Below, piece by piece: positions 12,601 through 27,600 of a DNA stretch of 43,998 nucleotides. Within the stretch, counting starts at the first letter, position 1. Each line of letters begins with the position of its first letter. The DNA comes from Saccoglossus kowalevskii (lineage: Eukaryota > Hemichordata > Enteropneusta > Harrimaniidae). The notes beneath the pieces are model-generated. The model did not search any database. It was not told where the DNA came from and was given only the letters and a program-made list of their open reading frames with translations. The DNA lies in NCBI RefSeq assembly GCF_000003605.2, contig NW_003119429.1:349544-393541 (forward strand), written 5' to 3'. A program made the translations under genes and the position numbers.

Positions 12601-15600
12601 GAGCGTGGTTCGATACATGAACATAACATAACATAGGACGGTGATGTAAGACCACTGGCAAATTACGCATCATCATGTGCTCTGTACACACACATTTTAT
12701 TTCAACAAAATTGGTCGGCAATGTTCGAGAATCAGATGCGCATGCGCATTTATTGGCCGTCGGATAATAATCGCTAATCGGACATCTTTGATAGGATTGC
12801 GAACTTGAAACAAATTGGTTTGTATATGTCACATATCTTTTTTTAAGAGAGTCAATATATTGCTGGCAAACTTGAGTGCATAAGCAGACACGCGGATAGA
12901 TTGGAGCCGTTCCGTAAATTTTTTTTTGCGAGTCTAATGTTAAGACCACATATAGCGAAAAAAACTCTTCAAGAAAAACAAAGAACGATGTTGTATAATC
13001 ATTATTTCTATTCTAAGCTTGTATGTATGTTAACGGTGTTTTATCTGACAGACGTGACTGCAATGGTCAAATTGTGCTACGCTAAGATTTCTCATATGGC
13101 TAAAACAAATTAAACATTTGTATCGATTAGATGTGTGTTATTTATCATAGTTACCAGCTCTGCTTCGCTTAGAAACGAACTTGACGTTTTAAAGAATAAA
13201 ACGCTTAGTATTTTTTTTCTTCTTAGAATCGCTCTTAAAGGACGAATATAAAAAAATGGTTATTAATATAATTTTAATATAATAAAATTTCAACATTATT
13301 GTAAATTACGTTTTTAGTGTCACCTTGCTACATAACAGTGGGATATACATTTCTCTGCGAGATTGTGAAGAATGGCGTAATCTTCAACCGGCTTTACCGA
13401 CGACACGTCACCGTTTCTATTGATTATAGACACGTGACTAGATACCGATGCTTGTGCTGCGTGTAAACACTGTATCGCGACACACACATATTATGTATGC
13501 AAGACCACTTAGCGAATAAACCCCTCAATACACACACACACACACACACACACACGAAATAAACCTCCGATTTTTTAAGAGTTGCGTGAATTATTGCTTC
13601 CATTTAGACTCTTTAAAAGCATTTCTCCATTATAACCATCCTCGAGATCTGGAGAAAAAAGTCCCGCTTATTACGTGATAACCTTGGGTAATGCAGCGGG
13701 TTGGAACAAACCTGCGCCGGAAAAAACTTCACAATATGCGTTTGGTCCTTCTTCATCATTCCGAGATGTGTTCGTCTTTGAAGTTAATTTATTCAAGACT
13801 GGTTTTAAATACTTATTAAAGGACATGCTACAGCTTCGCCATTATGATCTCCGTCTCACAATGACTACTTTGCTTGTCTTCTCCTTCCTATTAAAGTTGA
13901 CAAAGCAACCGAGTCGACGGCTTTATTAAGAGATGTATGGAGCTGAAAATCTAATTTCACGTCCATTATGCCCAAGACTCTATCCCAGATTCTATATAGC
14001 CTGGCTGAGTTCTTTCGGAGAAAACAAAATCACTTAGTAATATCTTGAGCCACAGCAGTGAAATCTCATCATTGTCAAAAGTTCATGTTTCAGCTCATGT
14101 GTGCAGCCATTTTGAGCGCTGTTGTCGGCAAAAGGTAGAAATCTAATCAGAATTTACACATTTTTTGCATAAATTGTACGCCCACCATATACTCTATCGA
14201 ATCTATAGCCCGGCCGATATAGGGATGATGACACTAATAAAATTTCCGAAAAAATTGTGATTATATTTCAGAGAATGGCGGCCATTTTGTCAGGATTTGG
14301 TCGCCTTTACTATTGGTTATAGTCTTGCATAGAGTGTCGCCTCAAATCATCACACTCGTCATCATAATCATCGTCAACATCATCAGTAAACGGTCTAATG
14401 GTGTTTCTTTTCGACTAGGCCATAATTGACACACAGTTTAGTTGTGAAGTACACGAAAATGACAAAAGAAAGTCATTTTTATATTTATGCTATACTAAGG
14501 GCGTGAATGCGTTTATAAGTACTTCGTGTATTTTTTAATTGTATTTTGTTTGTGTGTGTTTGTGTGTGTTTGTGTGTGAACGGTGGATCTTCATGGTAAC
14601 CATGGTGATGCGAGGAACCACTTATTACCTGATTAATCATAGAATTTTTCAAAAAATTGCACATTGTCATTAACAATTGTATATAGTAGTGTAGAATTAT
14701 CGTTATCTCTTAGTATTTTTGCAATGCAATTATCTGGCATTCCCATCAAGGTATCTGAACATCTTTGCGTCACGTGATGCGCGTCTTTAATAGTTTAAAT
14801 AACATGAATTGTTTGTTTGAACTTGAAATTCAAGTTACCACGTATATAACACTATTCAGTTATATAGCAACATGGTGCAGTCATCTACACACATGAGTTA
14901 ACACTATTCAGTTATATAGCAACATGGTGCAGTCATCTACACACATGAGCTAACACTATTCAGTTATATAGCAACATGGTGCAGTCATCTACACACATGA
15001 GCTAACACTATTCAGTTATATAGCAACATGGTGCAGTCATCTACACACATGAGTTAACACTATTCAGTTATATAGCAACATGGTGCAGTCATCTACACAC
15101 ATGAGTTAACACTATTCAGTTGTATAGCAACATGGTGCAGTCATCTACACACATGAGTTAACACTATACAGTTATATAGCAACATGGTGCAGTCATCTAC
15201 ACACATGAGTTAACACTATTCAGTTGTATAGCAACATGGTGCAGTCATCTACACACATGAGTTAACACTATTCAGTTATATAGCAACATGGTGCAGTCAT
15301 CTACACACATGAGCTAACTTTATTTAGTTATATAGCAGCATGGTGCAGTCACCTACATATATGAGCTAACAATATTCAGTTATATAGCAACATGGTGCAG
15401 TCATCTACACACATGAGTTAACACTATTCAGTTATATAGCAACATGGTGCAGTCATCTACACACATGAGCTAACACTATTCAGTTATATAGCAACATGGT
15501 GCAGTCATCTACACACATGAGTTAACACTATTCAGTTATATAGCAACAGGGTGCAGTCATCTACACACATGAACTAACACTATTAAGTTATATAGCAACA

Positions 15601-18600
15601 TGGTGCAGTCATCTACACACATGAGCTAACACTGTTCAGTTATATAGCAATATGGTGCAGTCATCTACACACATGAGCTAACACTATTCAGTTATATAGC
15701 AACAGGTTGCAGTCATCTACACACATGAGCTGACACTATTCAGTTATATGGCAACAGGGTGCTATCATCTACACACATGAGTTAACACTATTCAGTTATA
15801 TAGCAACAAGGTGCAGTCATCTACACACATGAGCTAACACTATTCAGTTATATAGCAACAGGTTGCAGTCATCTACACACATGAGTTAACACTATCCAGT
15901 TATATAGAAATATGGTGCAGTCATCTACACACATGAGTTAACACTATTCAGTTATATAGCAACAGGGTGCAATCATCTACACACATGAGTTAACACTATT
16001 CAGTTATATAGCAACAGGGTGCAGTCATATACACACATGAGCTAACACTATTAAGCTATATAGCAACAGGGTGCAGTCAACTACACACATGAGTTAACAC
16101 TATTCAGTTATATATTAACATGGTGCAGTCATCTACATACATGAGCTAACATTATTTAGTTATATAGCAGCATGGTGCAGTCACCTACACACATGGGCTA
16201 ACAATATTCAGTTATATAGCAACATGGTGCAGTCATCTACACACATGAGCTGACACTATTCAGTTATATGGCAACAGGGTGCTGTCATCTACACACATGC
16301 GTTAACACTATTCAGTTGTATAGCAACAAGGTACAGTCATCTACACACATGAGCTAACACTATTAAGTTATATAGCAACATGGTGGAGTCATCTACACAC
16401 ATGAGCTAACACTATTCAGTTATATAGCAACAGGGTGCAGTCATCTACACACATGAGTTAACACATTCAGTTATAGAGCATCAGGGTGCAGTCATCTACA
16501 CACATGAGTTAACACTATTCAGTTATATAGCAACATGGTGCAGTCATCTACACACATGAGCTAACACTATTAAGTTATATAGCAACATGGTGCAGTCATC
16601 TACACACATGAGCTAACACTATTCAGTTATATAGCAACAGGGTGCAGTCATCTACACACATGAGTTAACACATTCAGTTATAGAGCATCAGGGTGCAGTC
16701 ATCTACACACATGAGTTAACACTATACAGTTATATAGAAATATGGTGCAGTCATCTACACACATGAGTTAACACTATTCAGTTATATAGCAACAGGGTGC
16801 AGTCATCTACACACATGAGTTAACACTATTTAGTTATATAGCAACAGGGTGCAGTCATATACACACATGAGCTAACACTAATAAGCTATATAGCAACAGA
16901 GTGCAGTCAACTACACACATGAGTTAACACTATTCAGTTATATAGCAACAGGGTGCAGTCATCTACACACATGAGTTAACACATTCAGTTATATAGCAAC
17001 ATGGTGCAGTCATCTACACACATGAGTTAACACTATTCAGTTATATAGCAACAGGGTGTAGTCATCTACACACATGAGTTAACACATTCAGTTATATAGC
17101 AACATGGTGCAGTCATCTACACACATGAGTTAACACTATTCAGTTATATATTAACATGGTGCAGTCATCTACACACATGAGTTAACACTATTAAGCTATA
17201 TAGCAACATGGTGCAGTCACCTACATATATGAGCTAACAATATTCAGTTATATAGCAACATGGTGCAGTCATATACACACATGGGCTAACAATATTCAGT
17301 TATATAGCAACATGGTGCAGTCATCTACACACATGAGTTAACACTATTCAGTTATATAGCAACAGGGTGCATTCATCTACATACATCTACACACATGACT
17401 TAACACTATTCAGTTATATTGCAACATAGTGCAGTCATCTACACACATTAGTTAACACTATTCAGTTATATAGCAACAGGGTGCAGTCATCTACAGTCAT
17501 CTACACACATTAGTTAACACTATTAAGTTATATAGCAACATGGTGCAGTCATCTACACACATGAGTTAACACTATTCAGTTATATAGCAACAGGATGCAG
17601 TCATCTACAGTCATCTACACACATTAGTTAACACTATTAAGTTATATAGCAACATGGTGCAGTCATCTACACACATGAGTTAACACTATTCAGTTATATA
17701 GCAACAGGATGCAGTCATCTACAGTCATCTACACACATTAGTTAACACTATTAAGTTATATAGCAACATGGTGCAGTCATCTACACACATGAGTTAACAC
17801 TGTTCAGTTAACATTATCCATGGAGCCAACGTATCAACGCAAGCGTTGACTGCCCGCTGTCAAGTCTATTTGGATGCTGTTCCCGAATTTACATGTTAAG
17901 TGTGTACTCAACTTTGAGTGCGTTTTTTTTATTAAGGCACAAGGTTGATCCTAAAATCAACCAATGTGGACAAAGGGGAGGTTTGTAATTCACCCAACAA
18001 TAAATTGGGAGCAAACATTTGTGCATCGCGGTAAGGTAGATTACTAGTGAGGTGACTTGTAAAAATTCAAGAGATTTCGATATGTAATATCTCCGGCCTG
18101 TTGGATTGCAATCTATATTATATAATCTATCCAGGAAATCAACAACTTAATTATCTAGGTCTGTGCATATTTCATGAGCAACCGATTACAAATATGTGTT
18201 CGTCTGTTCCGTTATCTGTGCATATGGCCGTGAGCCTGAGCCGCGACAAAAGTGTGAGAGATAAAATTAACGAAATCTACACCACCTTTTTCTTAAGAAG
18301 GAGATAACGTCTTCAAAACTTGATAACAGTTTTTTTTTCTTCTTATAATCGATGCATCTAAAATGTCTCGACATAACCCTAAGGTATCACCTTACATCCA
18401 AAACCCCATTTTGCCAAAATAAAGTCAGCGTTACCAACATAACCAACACCGTGACAACCAACACACATCACTCCGGTTTCAGCATGCATAATATGACATA
18501 TAAATCAATCTAATAATTGAATCGTTTTTTTTATTCTTTTATTATTACACTCTATATCTGTGTTTGACAGTTTTCTTTACCGCGTCTGAAGGCAGCCGAG

Positions 18601-21600
18601 TGTCATCGTGCCGTCAAAGAGGTCAAATCGACTCTATGACTCAGCTTGTTGTACATTGATAAAAAGACACAAGTCAATGTCAATGTATCTTCAAATCGCG
18701 AGTAATGTTTGTTTTATTATTTATTTGAGGCCATGGCACTAAGCAACTGCACACATAGCATCAGTACTAAAGGATGGCCGTCGTCACACCGCATCGTGTT
18801 CTACATGGGTCCCGTATACAACGCTAAATGCTTTCTCTGTCTGTTCACGCGAATTATGAACGCGTTCTGTGTGACGCACTGTAATTTACCATTGTCAAAC
18901 AAACCAAGCTTTATTCTTAATCTCAAATGGTTTCATGTTCCAGATTTAATGCTGCAGAGATGTTCACTAAGTTATAGATTCACTGGTTTGAGAAGGAAAC
19001 ACTACATTATACAGTTAACTTTGCACATGACACATCGATTTAATCGCATCGCAATCATCTATCCGCGACTTAAAGGGTGGTGGTCGTCGCGCCCAACAAA
19101 ACCCAGCGAATAATTAAGCTTGATATGGTTTACCACAATGATATTATAATAATCTGTCTTGTTAATGACTTCATTATGTTTGACACCATTAGAAGAGTAT
19201 TTTATATTCCAAATGAGAATCTAACGACTCCAACTATTCAACTGGCTATTCAACTTTGCATTACACCGTGATTCTTTCTAGGTAAAACACATGACTGACT
19301 GGTAAAAAAGGAAACATCACCATATTTGAATGCCTAGCTCGATGGCAATTTTGATTTGAATGCCTAGCTCGATGGCAATTTTGATTCACCCAATACATAC
19401 ATAGACGCATATACACCATAATTACAGCCTTACGGTTACATTGTGTAGAATTGACAGTTTTGAACATAGCGGTAAAAAAATTAATTTATTATCATTGAAA
19501 GTGTGTTTGTACTGTTGCCACACACAGAAAGAAAGAAAGAAAAACGAAGCTTTTCATAATAGACCTGAATGCACTGAAGTAATTTTGTACTAAAATAGTA
19601 ATAAAAATGCGCATGACCACGGCGACACGTGACTAGTACTTGCGTACTGTCTGTCTCGGTCTGTCTCCAGGTTGGAATGACGAGTCACGGCTATAAATCC
19701 AGTCCTATATTCGTTTTCACATAAAATAGTGAAATGGAGAAGCTTCACACGTAATTAATGACAATGCTTCGAATGTAGTTCCCGGTACTTGTTTACCCGG
19801 CGGCTCGGAGGACGTGTACTTTTGTGTTCACAGTGTGTACAAGCTCCACACACACACACACGACCGCGCGTATTCACTTCTTGTACTGATCGCCGTGGTG
19901 AGCAAAATGCAATTAGACTAATAGCAAATTGAGAGAGCGTTATTACTATATTCCATGCCCAGCACGGTATATTATGGCAGTAACGTGTTTATGAATTTTC
20001 CCTTGACAGAATTCAATCTTGAAACTACGGGGCAAAAAAGAAAAGCATTTTACATTTAGCGTAAAATACTGAAAACTGCCGGTAGACCAGTTGTCCAATT
20101 ACAAGCAGTCGATTTCTAGATATCAGTCTTTCTATTCTGATTCCCTTGATCAAATCACACCTTTCACCGAGCTTTAACACGTCGATGCTTTTCCTTTTCA
20201 CAACAACTATGCTCTTTTAATTTATCTTTTTTTTAATAGACCATATGATTTTTGACATGTGTCAAAGTGTCTGTCCATCCATCTGTCCGTCCGTCCTCTG
20301 TCAGTGAGTGGTTTTAAGATGTGGCTCAAAAGGACAATATGTATGACACGACTATAAGAAAACCACGTGACTAATCAATTTCCGGTTTTCGTAGTCCCTA
20401 AAAATTCTATGTCTCTAAGACTCATATTTTTCCTTTGATGAATGGAATCCAGGTCAGATTATTATTTTATTTTTTTTATTTCTAGAAATGTGTTTAGGTA
20501 AATAAAATGTCAAACGTTTTAAAATACACGCGCAATCCGCTTTCGATTGCGGCCATCTTTGATTTAGCTCGTAGTTTGAGTCGGTATGTAAAAATTCACT
20601 GCTATTCGGACATACGTCAATGAATAGCTGTTGAACTACTGGGCTACAAGTAGCTGACTCAACAAATGTTTTGGATTACAATCACGACCGCAAATTCGTT
20701 CCCTTGTTTGCTTGTTTGTTTGTTTGTTTGTTTTATAAATATCAATGGCAATAAAACCAGCCAATCAACGAGCACAGTGCGCAGTGATGTCACGCCTTCG
20801 GCGGATGGATAGTTTTCTTGTTGTAAGCTGAACCAATCGCATGTATGGTTCAAGTAATGTGAACGGGACAGTTATTAAAATGTTCAACTGTTATTCCATC
20901 GGCCAATACAAACCCCTCGATTTAGTTTGAATTTATAAATATTTATAAAACAAGGGAACGGATTTATGATGTTTATATTAGTGATGTGAAACGTAACTTT
21001 GTGTGAAGTTGTCGCCTATGGGAAAACATGGAATGATCTTGTGCCATGGACAACGACGACGACGACGACGACCACCACCACCACCACCAAATAAAGCTGA
21101 TTCAACCCACCGTCCCTCAACACCACTCACACTATCATACTGACAAAATGGAACAAATTGACCCATCAAAGTTCACTCTTTACTTTTACTAAATGTGTCA
21201 CACCACCAGTTTGTTTTCTGTAAAATTCCACGTCTACAAGGCTTGGTTATTTTGGTATGTTGGACAACGAAACACATGTAAGGCAGTCACATGTGTTTAA
21301 CCAGCACCCTGATACGTAAAGTTAAATTTCGATTGTAGCGTAGAAGGCTCGAAACGTCCACTGAGATAGACCAACATCGCTGGTGATCAGCAAGCGTATG
21401 TTACTCGTCAGCGAGGTTAAACTTATCGTACTAGATATTTTTTTTTCACTATATACTTAGCATGATCAGTTATGTAGTAACTAAGATACTAACAAATAAA
21501 CGTAAAATAAAAGAAAAGGTTGCTGTTGGCTTCTTGTTTTTGTCTATTAATTCATGCGTTGGCGTATATGACAATGCGTTCCCTGCCATTTCTATTAAAA

Positions 21601-24600
21601 TATTGTTCTGTTATTAGCAAGACAATGTATGACAGGTATCACGCAATGCAACTACTCGTCTACGCCAGTCAATAGGTTTTTCAAAAACAAAACAAAATAG
21701 TTATCTTTACTAAAATTGTTAATTGTCAAAAAAAAAGATCGAATATTGGAAACAATTATCCAGCATTATTTTTAAAAAAAAACGCTACCAGGTGAATTAT
21801 ATAAACAACAAATAAAAGCAAAATTACAAATATTCTAGCGTGACGCAAGGCCAAATCAATTAGTTTGAAGTAAACTAAAACACATAATACGCGCCGGCGA
21901 TATTACACACCGTACATATAATAATACAAAAGCAAACAGTCGTATGTCACGTGATGTGACATTGGTAATTACGATCACGTGACGTGTGTAATCATTTCGA
22001 CGGTGTATTTGAAAAGGAAAAAACAGTTATGTTGCTTATTTTCATAAAAAAACAAAAATATCGCAGACCGGAGAAACCGGAGAAAAAAAAACGTGGCATG
22101 TACGAAGTCACGCCTTTCATATTCTCGAACGGTAATAACAAGTAGAAAAGGCCAAGTATCCCGGCGGGAAACACTAATTCTCGATCTGACAAAACGATTT
22201 TATGTTTCAACTTATCAGCCTAACACGGTAAATTTGCAGTCCCTACGCGAGAGACCTTTTGACTCAATCGCCGTGTCACTACAATACGATAAGCCATTCC
22301 ATATACTTGAATAATATGTTCGTTAGATGGGAACTATTTGGGAATAATTCTAGCCATATTTCGACCGTTTAAACGTTTAAGAATTTTTTTCTCATGATAT
22401 TTTTTTTTAATTTGGCAAAAACTAAGACAAGTTATATTATTTAATTGTCGCAAAAAAAGTTTGAATTGGAAAACGTTGTTTCTTCAGTTTATAACTTCAT
22501 TTTTTCGTAGTTTGTTTCTCTTTTAAATATCAAATGCATCTCGGAGCCAATTAAAAGTACGGACACGTCGTTATGGAAACGACGCGATAATCTCCAATCT
22601 CTATCCATCTCACCAGTATCTGATAGATCATAAAGCTATTTTTAACAGTATGGTTTCCGGTCTCATCTGCCTCCCCATCTTTTCGTGAAAGATCCCAAAT
22701 CTAGTGCGCAGTATAACAATATTGTTCTGCCCTTAGTTTAATTTACAAAGGTTCCAGGGCAGTTGGATGGCACCGCCTCAAATAAACGTATGAAAAGCCA
22801 CATATATGGACATGGTAGTACGGTACGTTATACTAACAAGTTTATGTATGGTACTGAACATTTTAGTGCCATATAAGAACATTTCAATACCATATATGGA
22901 AATGTTACTATCCTGAAGCAGGGCAAATAATTGTCGTGTTATTGGAATAATCTTGAATTTCTCTGCCATTTATTTCTACTAATCTATTCTATTGTTNNNN
23001 NNNNNNNNNNNNNNNNNNNNNNNNNNNNNNNNNNNNNNNNNNNNNNTTTTTTTTATTTGTGTGAGTGCAAGAGTGTAGGAAATACCGTGTAGGAAATACT
23101 TTAGGTAGAATTCTCCCCAAAAGTAACAATAATGTCATTACTTTTATTTGTTTACTTCTGTGGCATTTTCGTGTTACAAGGATGAAACAAATGAATAATA
23201 TAGATTCATAATACTCCTGTATGTAAATATTTTGTCTGTTTTAGGTCATTTTACTATTTCAATATTTTATAAAGTTAATACAAGGTACTTGCTGTTTACA
23301 CAGTGTTCATTGACACTGAAATGCCGATTTCGACACAAAATATTGTCACAGCCATATTATATGCGCACATGTCAACAACTCACTACTACTACTACGTTAA
23401 ATATCTCTGAATAAATAACCCAGAAAATTATTTACTGTCAACTCCGAGTTAGCTAGCTACAACTTGAAACCGCCCCCAAAAATGAAGAACTTACTAAACC
23501 AACCTTCACTGGTTTGTACATTTGTAGCTGCGATGATATATGTTTATCAGTTCACAATGCAGTGTTCATGAAAAAGAAAATGCCAACATGTAAAGGAAAG
23601 CAGAGCATCATAGCTATTTTCGTTTTCCGAAATGTCCAAAATATCAAAAATGGTGAATACTTGAATACCTCCGCCTATCCACTTTTAACATAAACTACAT
23701 CACACGCAATGCAAAGGTCGTCACCTTCATTCACAATTCCGATTTAGTATTTTATTACAAAATGTTATAGTTGGGGTGCATTTGTTGACTAAATTTTAGG
23801 ATATTGTAACTGCTAAAATGGGTAAAAAGACAAAGAAGTTCGTATATTGCTATGTTACGCATCTATGAACGATCGTCTTTCCCGTATGTAACCTGTGTTG
23901 TTTGGTGGTCAGTCAGTAGAAGGTCATTTTTGAGGTTGGGCAAAGACCAAATATTCAGTATTAAATGACTTGTTTTTTTGTTCAAGGTAATGCCATTCCG
24001 GGGTATATGTACTGCTCTTTGTTAAAGACATGTATGATAAAGCATTACCATGTTCATCACGTGATACATCCGTGCCACTTGCCAATAAAGTCCACAGAAA
24101 AGGCTCAGTGACAATGTAAAATATTGTAACTATTGGAGTTTACGACGTAATACAACGTCCCATCGACACGTACAAAACTACACGAGTATTTAAAGTTTTG
24201 GTGGACAATTGAATAAGAAATTGAAATATTATTACACAGTCTCTGTATAGAAGGACTGTGGTTACAAGCATGAAAAGGCGTAGACGGCTATTATTTTCCA
24301 ATAGAATGAGATATATGACGCAGTTAAAATATTATATGACAAAGCTGGGGAACAATAATTTTAATGGCTATTCCGCCTGTTTGACTAACAAATTATTTGT
24401 CTCGCTAGTTAAAACAAATATTGGTATATAATGAAACATCGGGTGATATTAATATTAACCTCGATCTGGAAAACTGCAAGAAATAAATATGACGTCAGTG
24501 ATTAATTGAAATCCAAGTTATATTGCAAAAAAAAAATTGCATATCATTAAATTTTACGAGCAAATCCCTCGGGATAGATAGAAACAAACATTTTCTAATG

Positions 24601-27600
24601 CATGTTGAGCTAAAGTAGACCAATATCATATCATATTAGTTTAGTAGTACGTGTAGTAATTACAGTACGTTACCAGCGCATGCGCTGTTGAATGGTCAAC
24701 GAATTGTGTTGTCATTATACCAACAAAAGTTCCTAGAAGTTACAACCGAGTTTAGGATACGTAATCATACATCAATTAGAAAATATGCACGCGGGAAGTT
24801 AACGAACAAATAAATAAGACATTATGCACGTTTAGATTCGAGATAAATATCTTTACAAAGTTGAAAACATTTGTGCATTGAGTTTTTAATACAACTCTGT
24901 AGCGTGTATGTTCCAAATAAAAATACCTTTCGTTTCCTGTCATACAAAAGACTATGCCCCGAGATTGATTGCCTATTTACACAGATGGTAATGGGTAGCC
25001 AAGAAACAATGATAAATTGTGGACCCGATCACGTGATCAAATTGATTGTCTTTAGCTAGAGTGACAATTGAGATTTTTTAAATGTTGCGAATCCCAACGG
25101 AGAAGCAATGACGTCAAAGAAGTCATTTAGACAAGTAGCAGAGGACATCGATGGTAATCAGCCCACGCATAAAACGTTGCGCCGATCTCCCATCTGTACT
25201 GTACAGTTGGAGGTTGGTGATCTGTTAAGATTGCTTATAAACACACACACACAACATACTCGGCGTTGTCGATCTTTGATGCAATCCCCAAGCGACACCG
25301 CTAAACACAATGCATGTGATATGTTTCTTCATCTACGCTACCTTTACGCTACCGGGACTAATCCGTTCAGAACAGACCTAAGTGTGGATTATCATTGTTT
25401 CAATCTCGCGTCTCACGCAAAATTCCAGGGACGAATCACAACTATACTAAGCATACGCATGAATCCGCGTCAAGGATCTGGTCATTTGGAGTTTGTGTTG
25501 TACAATGTACTTGTACTTTTAACTGTGATGGATGTTAAACTGGAGATGCATCATTTATTGTATCACTCCCCTTAGGTTTTCTTAACTTGATAACAAGTCT
25601 AAATGCATTCGTTCTATCCTTGAAATAAAAATAATTAATACGTTATGCAAATCTGTTTACATCCGGGTCTCATGAAAACAACTTGTATCTCGATCTGGTT
25701 GATGCAAGTTTCCTCCTCCTGGATGACTGGGAACGGATGGAAGACTGGGAAGTGTTGTTTATATGCATAAAAGGTTAACCTAACGTTACCGTCGGGTTAT
25801 GGGTCATGCAAACAACTCAAACTTCAGTCGCCTCCCATAGATGGCATAGCCCGAAGACAACATTGTGACAGTCACGGTGGTATGAAGGCCATATACATTT
25901 GTATAAAAAGATTCCTCATGAATGAAACAACTACAAATCAAATACAAACGGTTATAATATCTTGCAGGGATAATATTATATATTTTAGTTTTTCTAGCTT
26001 TGTATGCTTAGTATAAATTGTATAAAGCAGTTTCATTAGCAACACGCACAACGCACGTACTTAAGTAATATGTAGTTCATCAACCTCAACAGACTCACAT
26101 GAGTGGGCGGGTGTAATGACGTTGCCATGGAAACACATGATTAAAGTGACACCAACCTATAAACAAGGCAGAGTGGTGTAATTTGCAAAAAAATGAATAT
26201 TCAGTACGTGGAGTGTAGCGAGACATCTATGTCGCTGACAACCGCCTGTATTGTGAATACATGGTGAACACGAACATGGATGCCGTCGCCGTGTGCACAT
26301 TCAGCTGGCATGTGTGTGTCTGGAGGTAGCAAGAAATCAGGGACACACATGCCAGCTTATTATGATCTTGTGTAACAATGCGAGCGTGAATTTATCCATC
26401 GTAACGCACCTGATTCCACCGTTATTTGCCAATATTTTGACCATATTCGGAGTGTGATTTCATTTTGTAATTTCGTTGCACGTTTTGGAATATGGTCGGT
26501 TTTTCAGTCGTCGCAAATTGTAATTACTCTGTTTCGTTGATTTCAGTATTTCCAACCCTAACTCCATAATGACGAAATACACTTTTACGTTGTATCTACT
26601 TGGTTATGTATGCCCTCATTGTTTGGCAAGTGGTTAATATCACGTATACGCTGTCAAAATATCTCACAACGTACTCAGTGCGCATGTGTGTGTCTACTAT
26701 CGTCTTGGGTTGGAGGAAGTGATACATCTCCCCTCTACAAACACACACGCACACATCATTACACGTTTACCGTTTATATACAGATAACACGGCGTTGACT
26801 CGATCGCTGACGGCTATTTTTGGAAATCACAGAAAACAAACGTCATTCAATTGACCTTGCAAAATCCCATGCTGATAGAACGGGCACTCGCATCATCACA
26901 GCAATGTTCGTCGGTATTGCGCATTATTTATGTGAGATATTAATTGAAATCAAAGTAAGAAATTAATTGGAATCATATCCGTGCTAATTTAATATTCAGT
27001 CTGCATATTGAGTGCCATCACATTGCAGAGCGAGCTGAGAGGCCCAGTATTGTGTGTGGCCGAGTATAACAGGCAGACTAGGGGAATGGTCTCGATGATG
27101 ACAGCTTCGTAGTTTAGAGCTGTGTTCTCATAATATAAACTGACAAATTTCAATAACCATCCCCATTGTTAGGGTCGGCTAGTCGGTTCAAAATGGCTTC
27201 CTAGTAGGGCTACTAATATAATTCACAGTTTCCATGGAAACAAGCATTACGACACCTACATGGTGCCACCCACTGTTCTCTAAGAATAGGGCAGATAATT
27301 TGATTTTTTCAATACCCTTCACGTTTGTGTATATTTTAAAAAACACGTTTCACCCAAATTACATCAATATTAGGCCTTTAGGTGTCTTGTCAAACGTAAT
27401 TTGAAGTGCACCCATTATTGACAACATCTGACTAATATAGGCACGTATTCGTGAGTTAAGTAAGTTACCAATAACCACGGTCCATCAGAAAATATAACGT
27501 TTTTCAGGTTTATGTTGAGTGTCCAATAATTTCACACAATACGCTTGACATGTGCCGGAATACAGTATTCTAACTATTTTAATAAGTTTTTTTTTTTTTT

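Larger units (their letters stand above)
8816..14846 (-). other. EAG intron 1, left part: no gene recognised
   Basis: Intron 1 as a whole runs from 34871 to 8543 (26.3 kb). This part is AT-rich with scattered short open frames, the longest about 180 codons at 8837-9391 on the plus strand, none resembling a known family. It contains dispersed-repeat copy 2, a (CA)n run at 13530-13555, a GTGTGTGTTT triple repeat at 14549-14578 and a TCACGTGA at 14770-14777. Confidence 0.75.
14847..17810 (+). repeat. 52-bp minisatellite, about 57 units
   Basis: This is a head-to-tail array of a 52-bp unit in two halves: TTAACACTATTCAGTTATAT then AGCAACATGGTGCAGTCATC, followed by TACACACATGAG. Units vary at recurring sites: GAGTT/GAGCT, ATGG/AGGG, TTCAG/TTAAG, and a one-base-shorter ACACATTCAG form. 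Near the 3' end are units expanded by a CATCTACAGT duplication. The array starts abruptly after CGTATA and ends at GTTCAGTTAACATTATCC. It has no sustained reading frame. It lies inside EAG intron 1 and is likely length-polymorphic. Confidence 0.97.
17811..22996 (-). other. EAG intron 1, middle part: no gene recognised
   Basis: This stretch lies between the 52-bp minisatellite and the gap. It contains the 30-bp duplication, GAAA and GTTT microsatellites, an ACG/ACC triplet repeat, paired TCACGTGA sites and a perfect CArG box, CCATATATGG (22890-22899). The longest open frame (18709-19113, plus strand) has no recognisable domain. Confidence 0.7.

Noticed and set aside
14847-17810. CRISPR array (regular repeat with spacers)
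   Set aside because: The repeats are directly abutting 52-bp units with no unique spacers, and the locus is eukaryotic.
22890-22899. Perfect CArG box CCATATATGG as a serum response element
   Set aside because: It is a single isolated match in AT-rich sequence, where it is expected by chance. It is noted only in the region description.
25108-25575. 155-codon plus-strand open frame in intron 1
   Set aside because: No recognisable domain, no supported start or splice context, and composition like the surrounding intron. Frames of this length are expected occasionally in 44 kb on six frames.
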